The notes under the pieces were generated by a model, which worked only from the letters and a program-made list of their open reading frames with translations, did no database searches and was not told the origin of the DNA. The position numbers were made by a program, and so were the translations under genes. From Rutstroemia sp. NJR-2017a BVV2 (lineage: Eukaryota; Ascomycota; Leotiomycetes; Helotiales; Rutstroemiaceae): a stretch of DNA of 64,000 nucleotides. Location of the stretch: the NCBI GenBank assembly GCA_002946415.1, contig NJPS01000075.1, positions 124,001 through 188,000 on the forward strand, given 5' to 3'. Below, in pieces: positions 22,244 to 33,811 of the stretch (the stretch's first letter is position 1; every line of letters begins with the position of its first letter).

Positions 22244-23376
22244 TATGATTTCTATTTGTTTTTGACTTACTAGATCTCATAGTGTCTTTTCAGTTATAAA
22301 TACTGATTATATCAGAAACTATCTCGTAACAAATGAAGGTCGATATTCCCGATTATAAACACTTCAGGTTTATACTTTATTAGTCTTTAAGAATTTCTTC
22401 TACTTGACCTTCTATCTCTCCTTTTCAAGGTCGGCCATCCCCATGGACTTTACTACGCCTATATACATAAACGACAGTACACTTCCCCCCAGCCCATAGT
22501 GTGCCTGTCTGTGCATATATCAGTGAATTAGCAGGCCATGTAGAAGATCCCTGATCTTCGGCTATGAGTACCGCTTTGCAACAGATCTGATCACTTTCCG
22601 CAGTGACATACAAACTGAGTAAAGCATAATATTTGAATTCGAATGGATGGGACCCGACATAATACGTGTGAGTTGCTGTCACGACTACGGCATCATTCCC
22701 TCAAATGTGGGTGCAATGCCATTCAGTTGATCGGGTCTATTTCTCTATCCATGTGCTAAGGCCCTTCTAATAAGGATCTTTTTGCTTCGATCTAATCTAA
22801 ATCACTGCATGAGGTAAAACGATGCTGCGTGGAATAGCATTTTAATCAACTTCAAAGCCACATCCGGGAAATCTCGAGAATGAGCAATGCCAGGACGTCT
22901 TGCCATTCCATGATTTACATATCATTGACAAAAGTCGCTTTAGTAAGTCTTAGAACGACTTCAGACACGCTGATACTCATTATGCTAATGACAAGTCATG
23001 TGAAGCATTGGACGAAGCATCCGATGTTCTGGATGGCATCATTTTCTTATCAATGTGTAGTTTCATTCGTTTTGCTGCGCCCATTAAAAGGACCGATAAA
23101 TGGTCCTTTTCCTGGCCTACATAATGGTCCATATGACCCAGATTAGCTAGGTACAATTCAATGCACATTTACCTTCTTCTCACAAGTCATCAGCGGGGCA
23201 TTAATTGATGAAGTCAGAGGCTCAGAGCCCATTTCCAAGCTTGGGTAACGAAAAACCTGGAAGCTAGGCTTTGTTCAGGCACCAACTGTATCATTTCCGA
23301 TGTAAACTATCTAAGCGTAGATATCACACCGAGATAAAAGTACTGTCTCGTCGCGGACGAGAATTTTCTGGAGTCA
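22244..23376. other. Intergenic, nothing recognised
   Basis: Short overlapping frames only. No gene or repeat supported. Confidence 0.4.
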
Positions 23377-23676
23377 GTGGAACATCCGGAAGGTCTGAGA
23401 CCTGTAGTCAAGCTGGTCTGCAGAAACTGGGAGTGCCCTTGGAGTGCTGAGAAAAAGCTCCAGGGGATTCACCCGCCGTTCCATGACGGGATTATTGAGT
23501 ATCGGGAAGAAGACGTAGGCTGGATGTATATGTGTCTTGTTTCTTATATGGATAAATACGGGAACTTTTACCACGAGGGATGGGATGATTTGTATGTGAG
23601 GCTACCATTCATAGAGGGGACCGAGGATGAGATAAATATGGTGGGCTATTGGAGGCGTAAGAAGAATATTATTTAG
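23377..23676 (+). CDS. Possible exon of an unknown small protein
   Basis: A 99-codon frame with aromatic-rich text (GWMYMCLVSYMDKYGNFYHE, then GWDDLYVRLPFIEG). It begins at GTG rather than ATG, so if real it is either an exon whose upstream part I could not place or a remnant. No family recognised. Confidence 0.3.
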   Translation: MEHPEGLRPVVKLVCRNWECPWSAEKKLQGIHPPFHDGIIEYREEDVGWMYMCLVSYMDKYGNFYHEGWDDLYVRLPFIEGTEDEINMVGYWRRKKNII

Positions 23677-23733
23677 CGGAAATGTATCTAGAAATTACTA
23701 CTAAAGTTAGATTTAACATTTAATAATAAATAC

Positions 23734-24729
23734 CTATTTCGAAAACATCAATACAGCTTTCTTGCTTCCCTCATACTTCATCGCGTTCACTATATCCTCG
23801 ACTTGGAAGTCCTTGCCTAGAGATGTCCTAAACATTGAATCCTCAATGCAGCCCTCCAAGTCTTTCAGCATATCTCCCAACCTCTCCTTTACAGTTGCAC
23901 TATTAAAATTGCTAAACCTTCTCATCGTGAGATCCTTCATTATCACGATAGAGGAAGGAAATTCCACCTTCTCTGCTCCCGACAAAGATCCGTAGAACGA
24001 GATACTCGATTGAGGCGGCAAAGCTCCAAGCATCTTGCTGATAAGAGCACCGCCAACGCCATCGAATACAGCAGTCGTACCAAGCTCTTGGGCCATCTGT
24101 TGGAGATCACGTATGAAGTCCGGATGACTGCTGCTTAGGACACGCTCCATCTCCACCCCACTCTTCAGTACCTCCTCTTTCGCTTCCTGGCTGCGAACAA
24201 TAACGATAATAGGTATTCCACGCCTTCGAGCAAGAACTGTCAGTGCTCGTCCAGTGGCTGAACTACCTGCCGTCACTATGATACCGCGATGGCCCTCTGC
24301 CGTAGCCTGTTCGAGAAACGCATATGCAGTTACGACATTAACCAGCGATCCGCTGTAGTCTTTTGCGTCAACATGGTCTGGGAGCGGAAGACATGTCTCG
24401 TATGGCACCTGGGTGGTCTCGCACCAGAGGCCGAGGACTGGATCATTTGGTTTTAGGCCACGGTAGATAGCAACTTTGCGGCCTAGATAAGCGGACGGCA
24501 CGTTGGCTCCAACTTGGGTTACGGTGCCTGCCGCTGAAGCACCCCACACATTTTCTAGGCGTGTACCAGAAGACACCCTTGAAGCGGGAAGTTTCAAGAA
24601 GGTTTTATCGCCGTGGTTAATAGCGGCGGCGACAATGCTGACATTTAAGTAGCCGGAGGGTGGAGTTGGAGGACTTGGAACATTGCGCAGCTCGAGGTTG
24701 CGGTTTTCGGTAACACAAATAGCTTTCAT
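23734..24729 (-). CDS. MDR-superfamily zinc-independent oxidoreductase
   Basis: An intronless frame of 331 residues from the ATG at 24729 (MKAICVTENRNLELRNVPSP); the frame is open further upstream but lacks family text there. It has the MDR layout: GroES-like half with AAAINHGDKTF and NVWGASAAGTVTQVG, then a Rossmann half with IIVTAGSSATGRALTVLA. There is no structural-zinc Cys cluster, so it belongs with quinone-oxidoreductase / enoyl reductase-like members rather than zinc alcohol dehydrogenases. It probably reduces an activated C=C or quinone using NAD(P)H in the cytosol; substrate unknown. Neighbours do not suggest a pathway. Confidence 0.88.
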   Translation of the reverse strand: MKAICVTENRNLELRNVPSPPTPPSGYLNVSIVAAAINHGDKTFLKLPASRVSSGTRLENVWGASAAGTVTQVGANVPSAYLGRKVAIYRGLKPNDPVLGLWCETTQVPYETCLPLPDHVDAKDYSGSLVNVVTAYAFLEQATAEGHRGIIVTAGSSATGRALTVLARRRGIPIIVIVRSQEAKEEVLKSGVEMERVLSSSHPDFIRDLQQMAQELGTTAVFDGVGGALISKMLGALPPQSSISFYGSLSGAEKVEFPSSIVIMKDLTMRRFSNFNSATVKERLGDMLKDLEGCIEDSMFRTSLGKDFQVEDIVNAMKYEGSKKAVLMFSK

Positions 24730-26620
24730 TTTGCGTCTGTTAATGTAATTTGATTTGAGGCGCAAGGCTGGTCGTAAGGTCATATATGAGAAGATAGAGG
24801 ATTGATTGTGGAGCAGTGTGTATAATTTATTGACCGTGTTGTCCTGTACATACTTACTGTGTCCTCTGTTATATTTGCGAAATCGAAATTGAAGCCAACT
24901 GTTGGAGCTTGGAGCCAACCTTAATGCGATTTCACCGGCTCGACCGGTAATCTTACAGTACAGTATCGGCGAACGAACTTCCGCTCCCAAAAACTACCCG
25001 GCGCCGGCCTCTCGAACAGTCAAGTCATCGCACTACCAATTTACAAGCATTCAAACCCCCACCCCGCCGACTTCCATCGCAAGCAACTAAGAACTTCGCG
25101 CGGTCGAGCCTTCCACACTTGCGAATCTCATGTCGCCGACCTTTGAGAGCACGACCAATTTTCGATATTCGCAAACCTCAGAGCCATGACACATCCGCAT
25201 CATCGGACTCGCACGCGCGCAATCACAACGACTCATGGCATTTCCCTTGCAGAACCGCACTTCCATCCAAAGACCATACCATAAACCAGCCGAAGCATCG
25301 AATCTCCGAACAGTTGCCGACCTATATCAAGTGTCCGCAGATATACATCCAAATTACATAATATTTCTTTGACTGAGGAGAGAAGACAACACGCAGCGGG
25401 CCAAGACTGTAGGCGTCTGCATTAGGTGGGAGAACGACTTCGGGCGAAGGGTGGATTTGCTAGGGAATCCAAGTGCGAAGAATACATCTAGGGATTATTT
25501 GTCGAAGACTGCATCGGTGTTGTTCGATATCAACTGTTCGGCTCCAGCTTTCCGAATATTGAACTCCTTTATCTGCCGCCGAAAGATGAGGATGCGCAAG
25601 CGCAGCCAACGTCGTAGGAGCGGATCACCTCATCTGGCCACGAAAGACTGGAAGAACTTTTCTAGATATATCAGATCTATACTATGCCGCGTGGAGTCGT
25701 GTGCCCAACCCGATGACATACTATGACATACTATGACATACTCTCTGTGTCATTCCTTCATTGGAAATGATAATTGAGTTGATGTTCCCCACGCGGACAT
25801 CATTTCCTTTGTCCTTTACTGTAACCTTACTGGTACGAAACGGTCGGGTCTCCACCAAAACTGGGCTGAATTGCATGTTTTGCTCGTGAATAGCCTCGCT
25901 GTTCGTCCTGGATTTGCTTGTCACTGCACCATATTTTGTCTTGTTTGATTTTCGCACTTTCGAGTTCTCCCCAAGTTAAATTATGAAGTCTGGCACGTCC
26001 AGGTACCAATTCTGCAAGGTAAAATCTTGGGATGCACCTGGGCACGCTGGGTAACCATTGACCAGGGTTTCCATTTCCAAGCGAAGACTCGGAAGACGAC
26101 ATCTGCACCCGCAATGATGCAAGAGGTTGTACGATAATTCCTCCAATGATACTTACATTACAATACCAGGTTGCTTCTCAACGAATCAATGACCGACTTC
26201 TCCGAAGCGCTAGCGGCGGTAGAGTTCCTATTCGATTTAACGCTACGGACTAACAATCTGTCGCACAATCGAGTGCGCAGTCTTCTGGTTGGTGGTGCTC
26301 AAACCTGGGATGGTTGAATGATGAAGCTATCCCAAAGCGTCTCGATAACCCGCACATTTGGTTCGTTCCGGTGTAGCTCATATTCTCAGTCAAGTACAGC
26401 CGAGGCTGGAACCAAGAATGTCGTCCTAAGCACATATAAAGTTGCTCGCATCTGCAGTACAGGTGCAGTGAATATTTTCAAAGTTCAACATAGAGCTGGC
26501 GGATTGCACCCCACCCTCCACCTTGGAATCAGTTTCTTATCTGTCCAGCTCCTTCGAACCAAACGAAGCCCGTGTCAGGTACCCCAATTCACGCCAATCT
26601 TCCAGCCCCAGTGAATCGAC
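24730..26620. other. Intergenic region with possible coding debris
   Basis: At about 25380-25730 two frames carry protein-like text in succession (DLLGNPSAKNTSRDYLSKT, then in another frame PNIELLYLPPKDEDAQAQPT with stops after it), suggesting a decayed gene. A short direct repeat of actatgacat units lies at 25720-25742. The rest is unremarkable. Confidence 0.35.
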
Positions 26621-28383
26621 ATGGCTCCAGCCGACAATATCGAGCCCGGCTCTAAATCGGTATATAGTTATCATCAGGAGCCTAGTAAAGGCCAGGTTGA
26701 AATCGGTCGTGAGAACATCCACGAGTCGGTCAGGCCTCATGATAGCTATGAAGGTGGTCACAGATTCGATCCCAATGCGACATGGACTGCAGAAGAAGAA
26801 AGGAGAGTGGTTCGTAAGACTGATCTCAAGCTGTTGAGTTGGTTATGTGTCATGGTAAAAATACTTTCACCAATTCTCCTCTTCAAGTACTAAAAAAGTC
26901 GGGTAGTTTTTCGGACTTCAGCTTGACCGTGGAAACTTATCCAATGCCTTGGCAGACAACCTTCTGAAAGACCTGAAAATGACTTCTGACGACTACAACA
27001 ACGTAAGTAAATCATGCAGTTCTTGATGGCATAGGCAGCGGGAGCATTGGTTGACCCGAGTACCAGGGAACTACAATTCAGCTCTTATGCTTCTTGGTGG
27101 CCGAGTTCCCTGTACAGTTCTTGACCAAGCGCTACGGCTTCAAGTATGTTTTGCCAGTCATGATGATCGCCTGGAGTATGGTATCATGGTCACAGTGTTT
27201 CATGGTGAACCGTACTGGTTTCTATGTAACACGCGCTTTCATAGGACTTTGCGAGGGCGGCTTTATTCCTGGAACAATTCTTATGGCCACCTACTTTTAT
27301 ACTAGTAAAGAATTGTCAACTCGCCTAGCTGCATTCTGGTCAACCTTGAATATTGCTCGTGTCATTTCCGCTCTTCTCGCAGCTGGTATTCTCAAGATGC
27401 GGGACATTAATGGGCAGCCGGGCTGGTTTTGGCTTTTCCTGCTGGAAGGGCTTTTGACCTTGATATTAGGTGTTATCTCCATCATGTACCTACCCCTCGC
27501 GCCGACCCAGACAACATCCATCTTGTGTCGTAAGCCTTGGTACAGCGAAAGAGAGGAGATCATCATGATTAACGTGAGTAAATCTTCCGTTTATCATTCA
27601 CGCATACTAACGTTCCAGCGTATTTTGCGAGACGATCCAGCCAAGGGCTTAACTGCTGTTACGGAGCCGGCAACATGGGCGGACATCAAGGCGGCATGGT
27701 CCGATAAGTCTATGTGGGGTCTTTACTTCATCGGTCTTGTGGCTTATATTCCCGCAACTCCCATCCAGGCCTACCTTACTCTGACACTCAAGCGCATTGG
27801 GTTTACCACCTTCGCATCGAATATGCTTACAGCCCCCTCCGCCGTCCTACAGATTATCACTATGTTGGCGTTGGCATGGAGCAGCAACCACTTCAACGAG
27901 CGTGCTTTTCACTGTTTCATCGGCGAATTCTGGCTCCTCCCAATTCTCACAGCTCTTCTCACTATTCCTGACGGCGGTCGTGACTGGGCACGTTTCTCCC
28001 TCATCACTTTGGCATCAGGGTACCCCTACTTCCATCCACTCGTTTCGTCTTGGCTCTCTGAAAACTCTTTCGATGTCAAGAAGCGAGCGATTACTGCCGC
28101 AACATACAATGTTATCGTGCAGGTCGGTTCCCTTGTTGGAAGCCAAATTTACCGAAAGTGGGACGCGCCCTACTACAAGACAGGTAACAAAGTGTGCATT
28201 TCTATTTGCGCTGTCAGTCTGATCGCATTCATTGTTCAAAGGCAATACTTGGACCATTTGAACAGGCAGAAAGAAAAGGTCTGGAGCCAGATGTCTTTGG
28301 AGGAACAGGTCATCTATCAGCAGGATCAAGCTGCCCGTGAGCAAGATGGCAATAAACGTCTTGACTTTCGGTTCGCCTTGTGA
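26621..28383 (+). CDS. MFS permease of the Dal5/anion:cation symporter type
   Basis: Four exons (26621-26854, 26907-27002, 27067-27573, 27619-28383) give 533 residues. The second exon supplies FFGLQLDRGNLSNALADNL, the TM1-loop block diagnostic of this family, and exon 3 supplies RAFIGLCEGGFIPGTILMAT in TM4. About 12 hydrophobic segments are present. The C-terminus ends GNKRLDFRFAL, a motif commonly seen at the end of this family. Members import organic anions, vitamins, peptides or sugars-acids with protons across the plasma membrane; substrate is not readable. It lies 714 bp upstream of a secreted glycosidase on the same strand, so uptake of a product of that enzyme is a reasonable hypothesis. 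Confidence 0.93.
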
Positions 28384-29097
28384 TTTCCTTACAGCAAAGA
28401 CATTTGATAGAATTTTCCGGTTGCAAATCTGCGAAAAACAAAATCAATCATGTTATGTTAATGAAAGATTCATTTCTCCACAGAACCCAACGACCCTAAG
28501 TCATTTCCAAAGTTTTCCGGCGAGCATGCGTGAATTCAATTATCCTAAGATCATACTTTCGGCATTTAATATCTACGGAATGTGGAGGTGTGAGAAACAC
28601 AACATGCCGAACCGAACCGAGGAGTGGGGAATCAAAGATGCGGGGAATACAGAGGAATGGTGAATACAAAAAAGCGGGGGATACTGAGGAGCAAGAGCGG
28701 GGAATATAGAGGAGCAGGCAATGGAGAATATGGAGGAGTACAGGAGTACAGCACAGTTGACAATACACAAGTGAATTACTTGTACAGCCCATTACTACCA
28801 GTACGGCCAGCCAACCCCTTCTCTCCTTTCTATACGACTACAATCACGCTCCATTCAAGTAAAAGGATCACCTACTGGTATATCTAAGGACCACCGACTA
28901 ATTCTCACATTCCTCCAAGTGGGGACAACGGTGAAGTGGGGGAATACGGCCCAGTGGGGGAAAGTATCCCGAGTGCTGATCAGCAATGACTACTATATAT
29001 GAAATATAATGGAATGGAGAATCAGACTTCTTGCTTGAAAATATCCTTCCTCACTTGCAAAATAAGCTTTACGTAGCTTGGGAAAAGTCTACACAAG
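28384..29097. other. Intergenic with a purine-rich degenerate repeat
   Basis: Between about 28590 and 28760 the plus strand is a run of loosely repeated GGGGAATA..GAGGAG units. A second short pair, gtgggggaatacggcccagtgggggaa, lies near 28935. A TATATAT at 28994-29000 sits about 100 nt before the glycosidase ATG and may be its TATA box. Confidence 0.5.
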
Positions 29098-32000
29098 ATG
29101 ATTATCTATAGTGCTTGTGTTGCTGGCATTTTTCTTGCTGCACACGCTTTGGCGGAGAGTATACCGCACGCAAGAGAGTCATCTCCCTCTGTCCCTTGGC
29201 CTCCAATTCCTTTGCAGCAACCTTATTCACCTCCAACATATCCTGAATATATATACCCTACGTCGGTAGTTCAAGGCCTGACTGATCAGTCTGCTAATAG
29301 CACTGTATTCTTTCCACTAGACTTCAATGCAGCGGGAGACATTTACACCCGTAAGTTTCAAATCTTAGTTCCCTATATATAAACTATCGTTAGGTCAGGG
29401 ATGAGACCAATATCGCTTGTATAATAGCTCGATTGAGTCAACTATAACATCTTGTTCTTACTTGATCTAGTGGTTGATTGACTATTCTCACTGGCTCAGT
29501 GGTTTATATTAACCTTTAACGGGTGTAGCTCCATTGGCTCAGTGTTTCTTGCATTCAATATAAACTAACTCTGTTTGTGATTGTTCTAGTCGATTACGGG
29601 CTAGATGTTGCTGGAAACCCCATCTTTAATATCACCGCTGTTGAGGGTTATGCACAGATTGAAGTGAAGTATAGTGAAACTTTCACGTATGCTTGTTCAA
29701 CCAACCCCAAAATAAATTTTAACGTCTTGTAGTGGTCTATTAAGTCCTCGTAGCGATGGTCCATTTGCATTTGCAAATGGTCTGAGTGCTACCTTCCGAG
29801 TCGAAACGATTAACGTCACTAACGCTGGCCTTCTCACGAGCACATTTATCCAAGGTTCCCAAAGATGGCAGTCCATTAAGTTAATTGAAGGGAATGGGTT
29901 GAAAATATCCAAAGCAGGCTTCTTGCCTAGTGTGGAGCAAATTCCAGTGGGCCATCCCAATATTGACTCCTTCCAGGGTACTTATTAATACGAATTCTTA
30001 GCTTTCTTCGATAGAGGGCTATTTTGCGTCAAGTAATTCCACTTATACAGATATATGGGCTCTTGGACCACGTACTCAACAGTTAGTCTGCTTTCCACCC
30101 GGTACTCAGACTTCCACATGGACGATTACAGAAGATGGCGCCTATATCAAAGGTCAGAAGCCAGCAAGTACTACCCGAGTCGTCAACATGCTCAATTACA
30201 CATTAACTTTCGAGACTATGATTGACTATGGAGGAACTGTGTTGGACAGGCTTATATTGCACAGCAGGTTGGTACGTAAAAGAGTGCCTGTAGGCTTAAA
30301 GGGATTTAAAAGTAGGGTATACTTGAGCTTGATTCAACTGTTCTGATGAGCTATCTACAGTGGGAAGGACTAGCTGTATTTATAGGCCTTTCAGGCCTAT
30401 TGCCTTAGGCTTCTCAAGCCTATTTGCCACAGGCGTCGTAAGCCTGAACCATAGGCTTCGTAAGCCTGAACCACAGGCTTCGTAAGCCTGAAGTCATAGG
30501 CTTTGTAAGCCTAATCGATCACTACGACGTTCAGTTTAAGGTGGTGGGCACCTGCCCCACCTACCCCACTTTTAGTGGTTCCAACAAACTGGCTGGCGTG
30601 TCGACACTGAAATAGATGCTATCCAGGCGACAGGGCCTATATGTATGTCCCAGGAGTTTGGAGTAGAATAGCAGCTACTGACAATGTCTGACCTAGTTGT
30701 CCTCACAAGCAACTACCCCGAGGGCTCTTTTAGTAACATTGATCGGTCACTTGTCCCACCCAATACTCTAATTGTAGGTAGAGGCTGGTCCCTTCAGAAC
30801 CAGACAAGTTTACCAGGCTACGTTCTGGAAAAGTTCCACCTGACAGTCGTAAGTTTCATCGAACATGAGCTTTGGTAACATATCATAACAATCTCCACAA
30901 TAGAATGTTACCGAACATACGTGGCACACTGTCAAGACCGTGTCCCCTGGCGATGACACATACACAGTCTTTGTTGATGATGTCGAAATTGCGCACTTCA
31001 ATATTAGCTCCTACGGTCTTGGTAATCCCAACCCGTATATCCCAGGAGGTATTTACAAAAGCTTCGCCTTCGGCCCATGGCAAGACCAGGCCGCCTATGT
31101 GAGAAATGTCAATGTGACCGACGGAAATGGAAAGAACATTTACAGTAATCCCATGACTTCGGATGATATTTTGGTTGAATATGGTGTCCAAACAAACGAT
31201 CGATATACTTGCTCGGATTCTGGCAAGCGCGACCGCTTTTCTTGGCTGGGTGATCGTCTTATTTCTGCACGCACTATCATGGTTGGTACACGGCAAAACG
31301 AATTCGTATGGGGTCCGGCAGAGGAAGCTTTTTCAAGGCAGGTAGCAACGGGCCAGGTTCCAGCTAATACGTTAATGAGCCCCCTGGATGCCGAAGGCAT
31401 TCTTATCCGGACAACCAATGTTGATCCTATTCTTGTGGACTACAACTTTGACTTTATGCAAGTTATCTATAACTACTGGCTCACGTAAGTAAAGGAACCA
31501 TGCAATCCTAAATTTCTTACAGGCTAACAGTGTCTGCTTCCAACAGTTTTGGAAATGATACCTTTTTACACCAGCACTGGCCGAGTATGCTTGCAGCAAC
31601 AAGCTATGCCATGACGCGATCTTTAGACGAAGAAACACAGCTGTTCGGAGCACCGAATGGTCCTAATGGCACACCGCTCTCCAGCCAGAAAGGGCAAGCG
31701 CTTGGGCCTGCGAGCACAGTTAGTCTAATACTTGGCCTAGAGAGAATGGCCGATATGGCAGATTTCATCGGCTACAACGCTCTTGCGGTTTCTTATCGTC
31801 AGCAAGCAGCGCTTTCAAGAACCGCCATAGATACTCTACTTTGGAACAACACTGACGGATACTACGCATCAACGCTTGGCGCCTCCGATTACGATATGAT
31901 GGACATTGCTCAGGTACTATTGGCCGAGGTTGGCACAGTCGATCGCCGGACACAGTTCATGGAAAAACTTGCTGCCTTGAAAGTTCCAGCCGGCTATATC

Positions 32001-32619
32001 AATGGAACCCGCTATTTGGATACTCCTGGTATCATTGACCCATATTACTTGAGCTTTTTACTTGAGGGTCTTGCCAAGACCAGTCAGACTGAGCTGGCCC
32101 AAGACCTCCTCGACGCTACGTGGTCGCCGATGGTACGCAGAGATTCTAATTATACAGGAGGATACTGGGAATACGTGGTAAGTCAAGCCGCCCTACTTCT
32201 TGTCTATTGTTTTCATGTAATAATTATAATAGAGCACCGATGGCATGTACCCTGGACTTGATCTCTTTACTGGTCAAAGCCACTTCTGGGGTAGCTACCC
32301 GACTACTTTCCTCACCGAATATGTGCTAGGCGTTCGTCCTACATCACCGGGATACAGCCAGTTCCTGTTCGCACCGCTTCCTGGCTTCAAAACCGATTGG
32401 GTACACGGTCGGATCCCGACACCTATGGGTATCATTTATGCTGCTTGGGGATATAATTCTAATGGAAAAATTACAATGGAGATCAAGGCTCCTTTAGGCG
32501 TCAATGGTACTATCATGACGCCATTTGATGGCACATATACGATGGGTAACCGCTCTGGTATCTCTGGAAATACAACAATTTCTGGCGGAGCAGATATTGT
32601 TATAATACTACAAGAATAA
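29098..32619 (+). CDS. Secreted GH78-type alpha-L-rhamnosidase-like glycosidase
   Basis: Nine exons (29098-29350, 29590-29686, 29733-29977, 30015-30271, 30576-30642, 30697-30848, 30904-31484, 31547-32177, 32233-32619) give 889 residues in one frame. A signal peptide occupies about residues 1-19. The middle is a beta-sandwich-rich region; residues near 490-760 form a six-hairpin catalytic domain (YNFDFMQVIYNYWL, HWPSMLAATSYAMTRSL). The C-terminus carries GQSHFWGSYPTTFLTEYVLG, VRPTSPGYSQFLFAPLPGF and HGRIPTPMGIIYAAW, the layout of GH78 rhamnosidase C-terminal domains. Catalytic acids could not be assigned by eye. Many N-glycosylation sites fit secretion. The fourth intron is 304 nt and holds a hairpin array; the first is 239 nt, also long for this window. 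Confidence 0.85.
30382..30513. repeat. Array of six 15-19 nt hairpin palindromes in an intron
   Basis: Six imperfect palindromes of the form AGGCNT-NNN-ANGCCT are centred near 30391, 30414, 30438, 30460, 30482 and 30505, so spacing is 22-24 nt. Examples: ATAGGCCT-TTC-AGGCCTAT, TAGGCTT-CTC-AAGCCTA, CAGGCTT-CGT-AAGCCTG. Arms are 6-8 bp with a 3-nt loop. The third unit has one mismatch (CAGGCGT). The array lies wholly inside the intron at 30272-30575 of the glycosidase gene. Confidence 0.9.
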
Positions 32620-33811
32620 AATCCGAGACTATGTTTTAACCATATAATTCGATAGTAGTGTGGAGTGAAAGCGGTCCAAAATAGCAGGCACTATCAGAGC
32701 ACTCACCTGGCTCTCTTGTCAGAAGTAGTAACATAACCACAGTTTGTAATCAAATTCTCTCCTCGTCCGATCCCACCTTCTTATCCGCCAGTACACCAAA
32801 GATACATTAATCATTACACCACCAATACATACATCCTTGGCTTCATTTTTGGCATGGTTACCTTAATTCTCCTTATCTTCACTCACTTCGACCCAATTCA
32901 TCACCCTCATGCTCGTTGTCAAACATTTCCCTTCTCATATCCCCTATGCCAAGCGTTCTATGCTAACACTTCTTTCTATCCTCCTAGCCCCTTATTTTTC
33001 CGCCACATTTGCTGTATCTCTCTATCCATATTCTAAACCTTTCTACTCTCAACTAACCGAAGACGATAAAGCGAAAGACATGGAATACCAGCAGCCAGTA
33101 TTGGAACTTGGTGTGCATGAAGGAACTGTTCGGGCTGCACGCAGCGAGAATTGAGCATGAAGTCAAAGTAAGAAAATGGAAGATCCACGATGTATCTTAG
33201 CTGATGAGTGACGAGTGAAGGTTTAATATGCACCGAAAGGGAAATTACACCGGCATCGCCAAGTCTGGCTGTGTCTATGAAGATATTCATGGTCCGATAG
33301 GATATAAAACGAGTCATTTATACATATGAACTTGCAGGCTGCGAAACCGGTCCGTACCCATGGGTGGGTTCCTGGGTTGCCAAGAATCCCGCACATGACT
33401 ATCACATGGCATTCTAGCTGCTTTAAGTAGAGAACATCTATATTTTGATCTTCAATCCCTACTTCTATTCTCTTGGCGACAAGATGGGTAGGTAGTATCA
33501 TATATATAACTCACCCATGGATATACATTAATCATCACGACCCACCTATGGGTGCCCCAACCCGGTGGGTTTACTTCGCAGGCTAATAGTTGATGAGATT
33601 CCAAGATATGTCCAACGGTATGAATGTATACTACTTGACGGAAGAAGATGACCAGACCCTACTGTTCTCGAATACCGACTAGGAGACACTGTCATAAGCC
33701 ACCTTGTTTACAAGTTCGTGCTTCACCTCGAATCGAATGTCTAAGCCTAAGGTCTCATGACCAAGTCTTTATTGTAACAAATAAGGAGATACTTGTATAG
33801 TACTGCACCAA
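32620..33811. other. Intergenic, convergent genes
   Basis: Space between the 3' ends of the glycosidase and DUF4238 genes. A frame at 32909-33154 begins with a hydrophobic stretch but has no other support. Confidence 0.4.

Noticed and set aside
30382..30513. CRISPR-like regular spacing of palindromic repeats
   Set aside because: Units are only 15-19 nt with 4-8 nt gaps that are not unique spacers, no cas genes exist, and the array lies in an intron of a eukaryotic gene.
33340..33580. Inverted acccatgggtggg / cccaacccggtgggt motifs
   Set aside because: The match is short and imperfect outside the core, with no second copy seen in the window.
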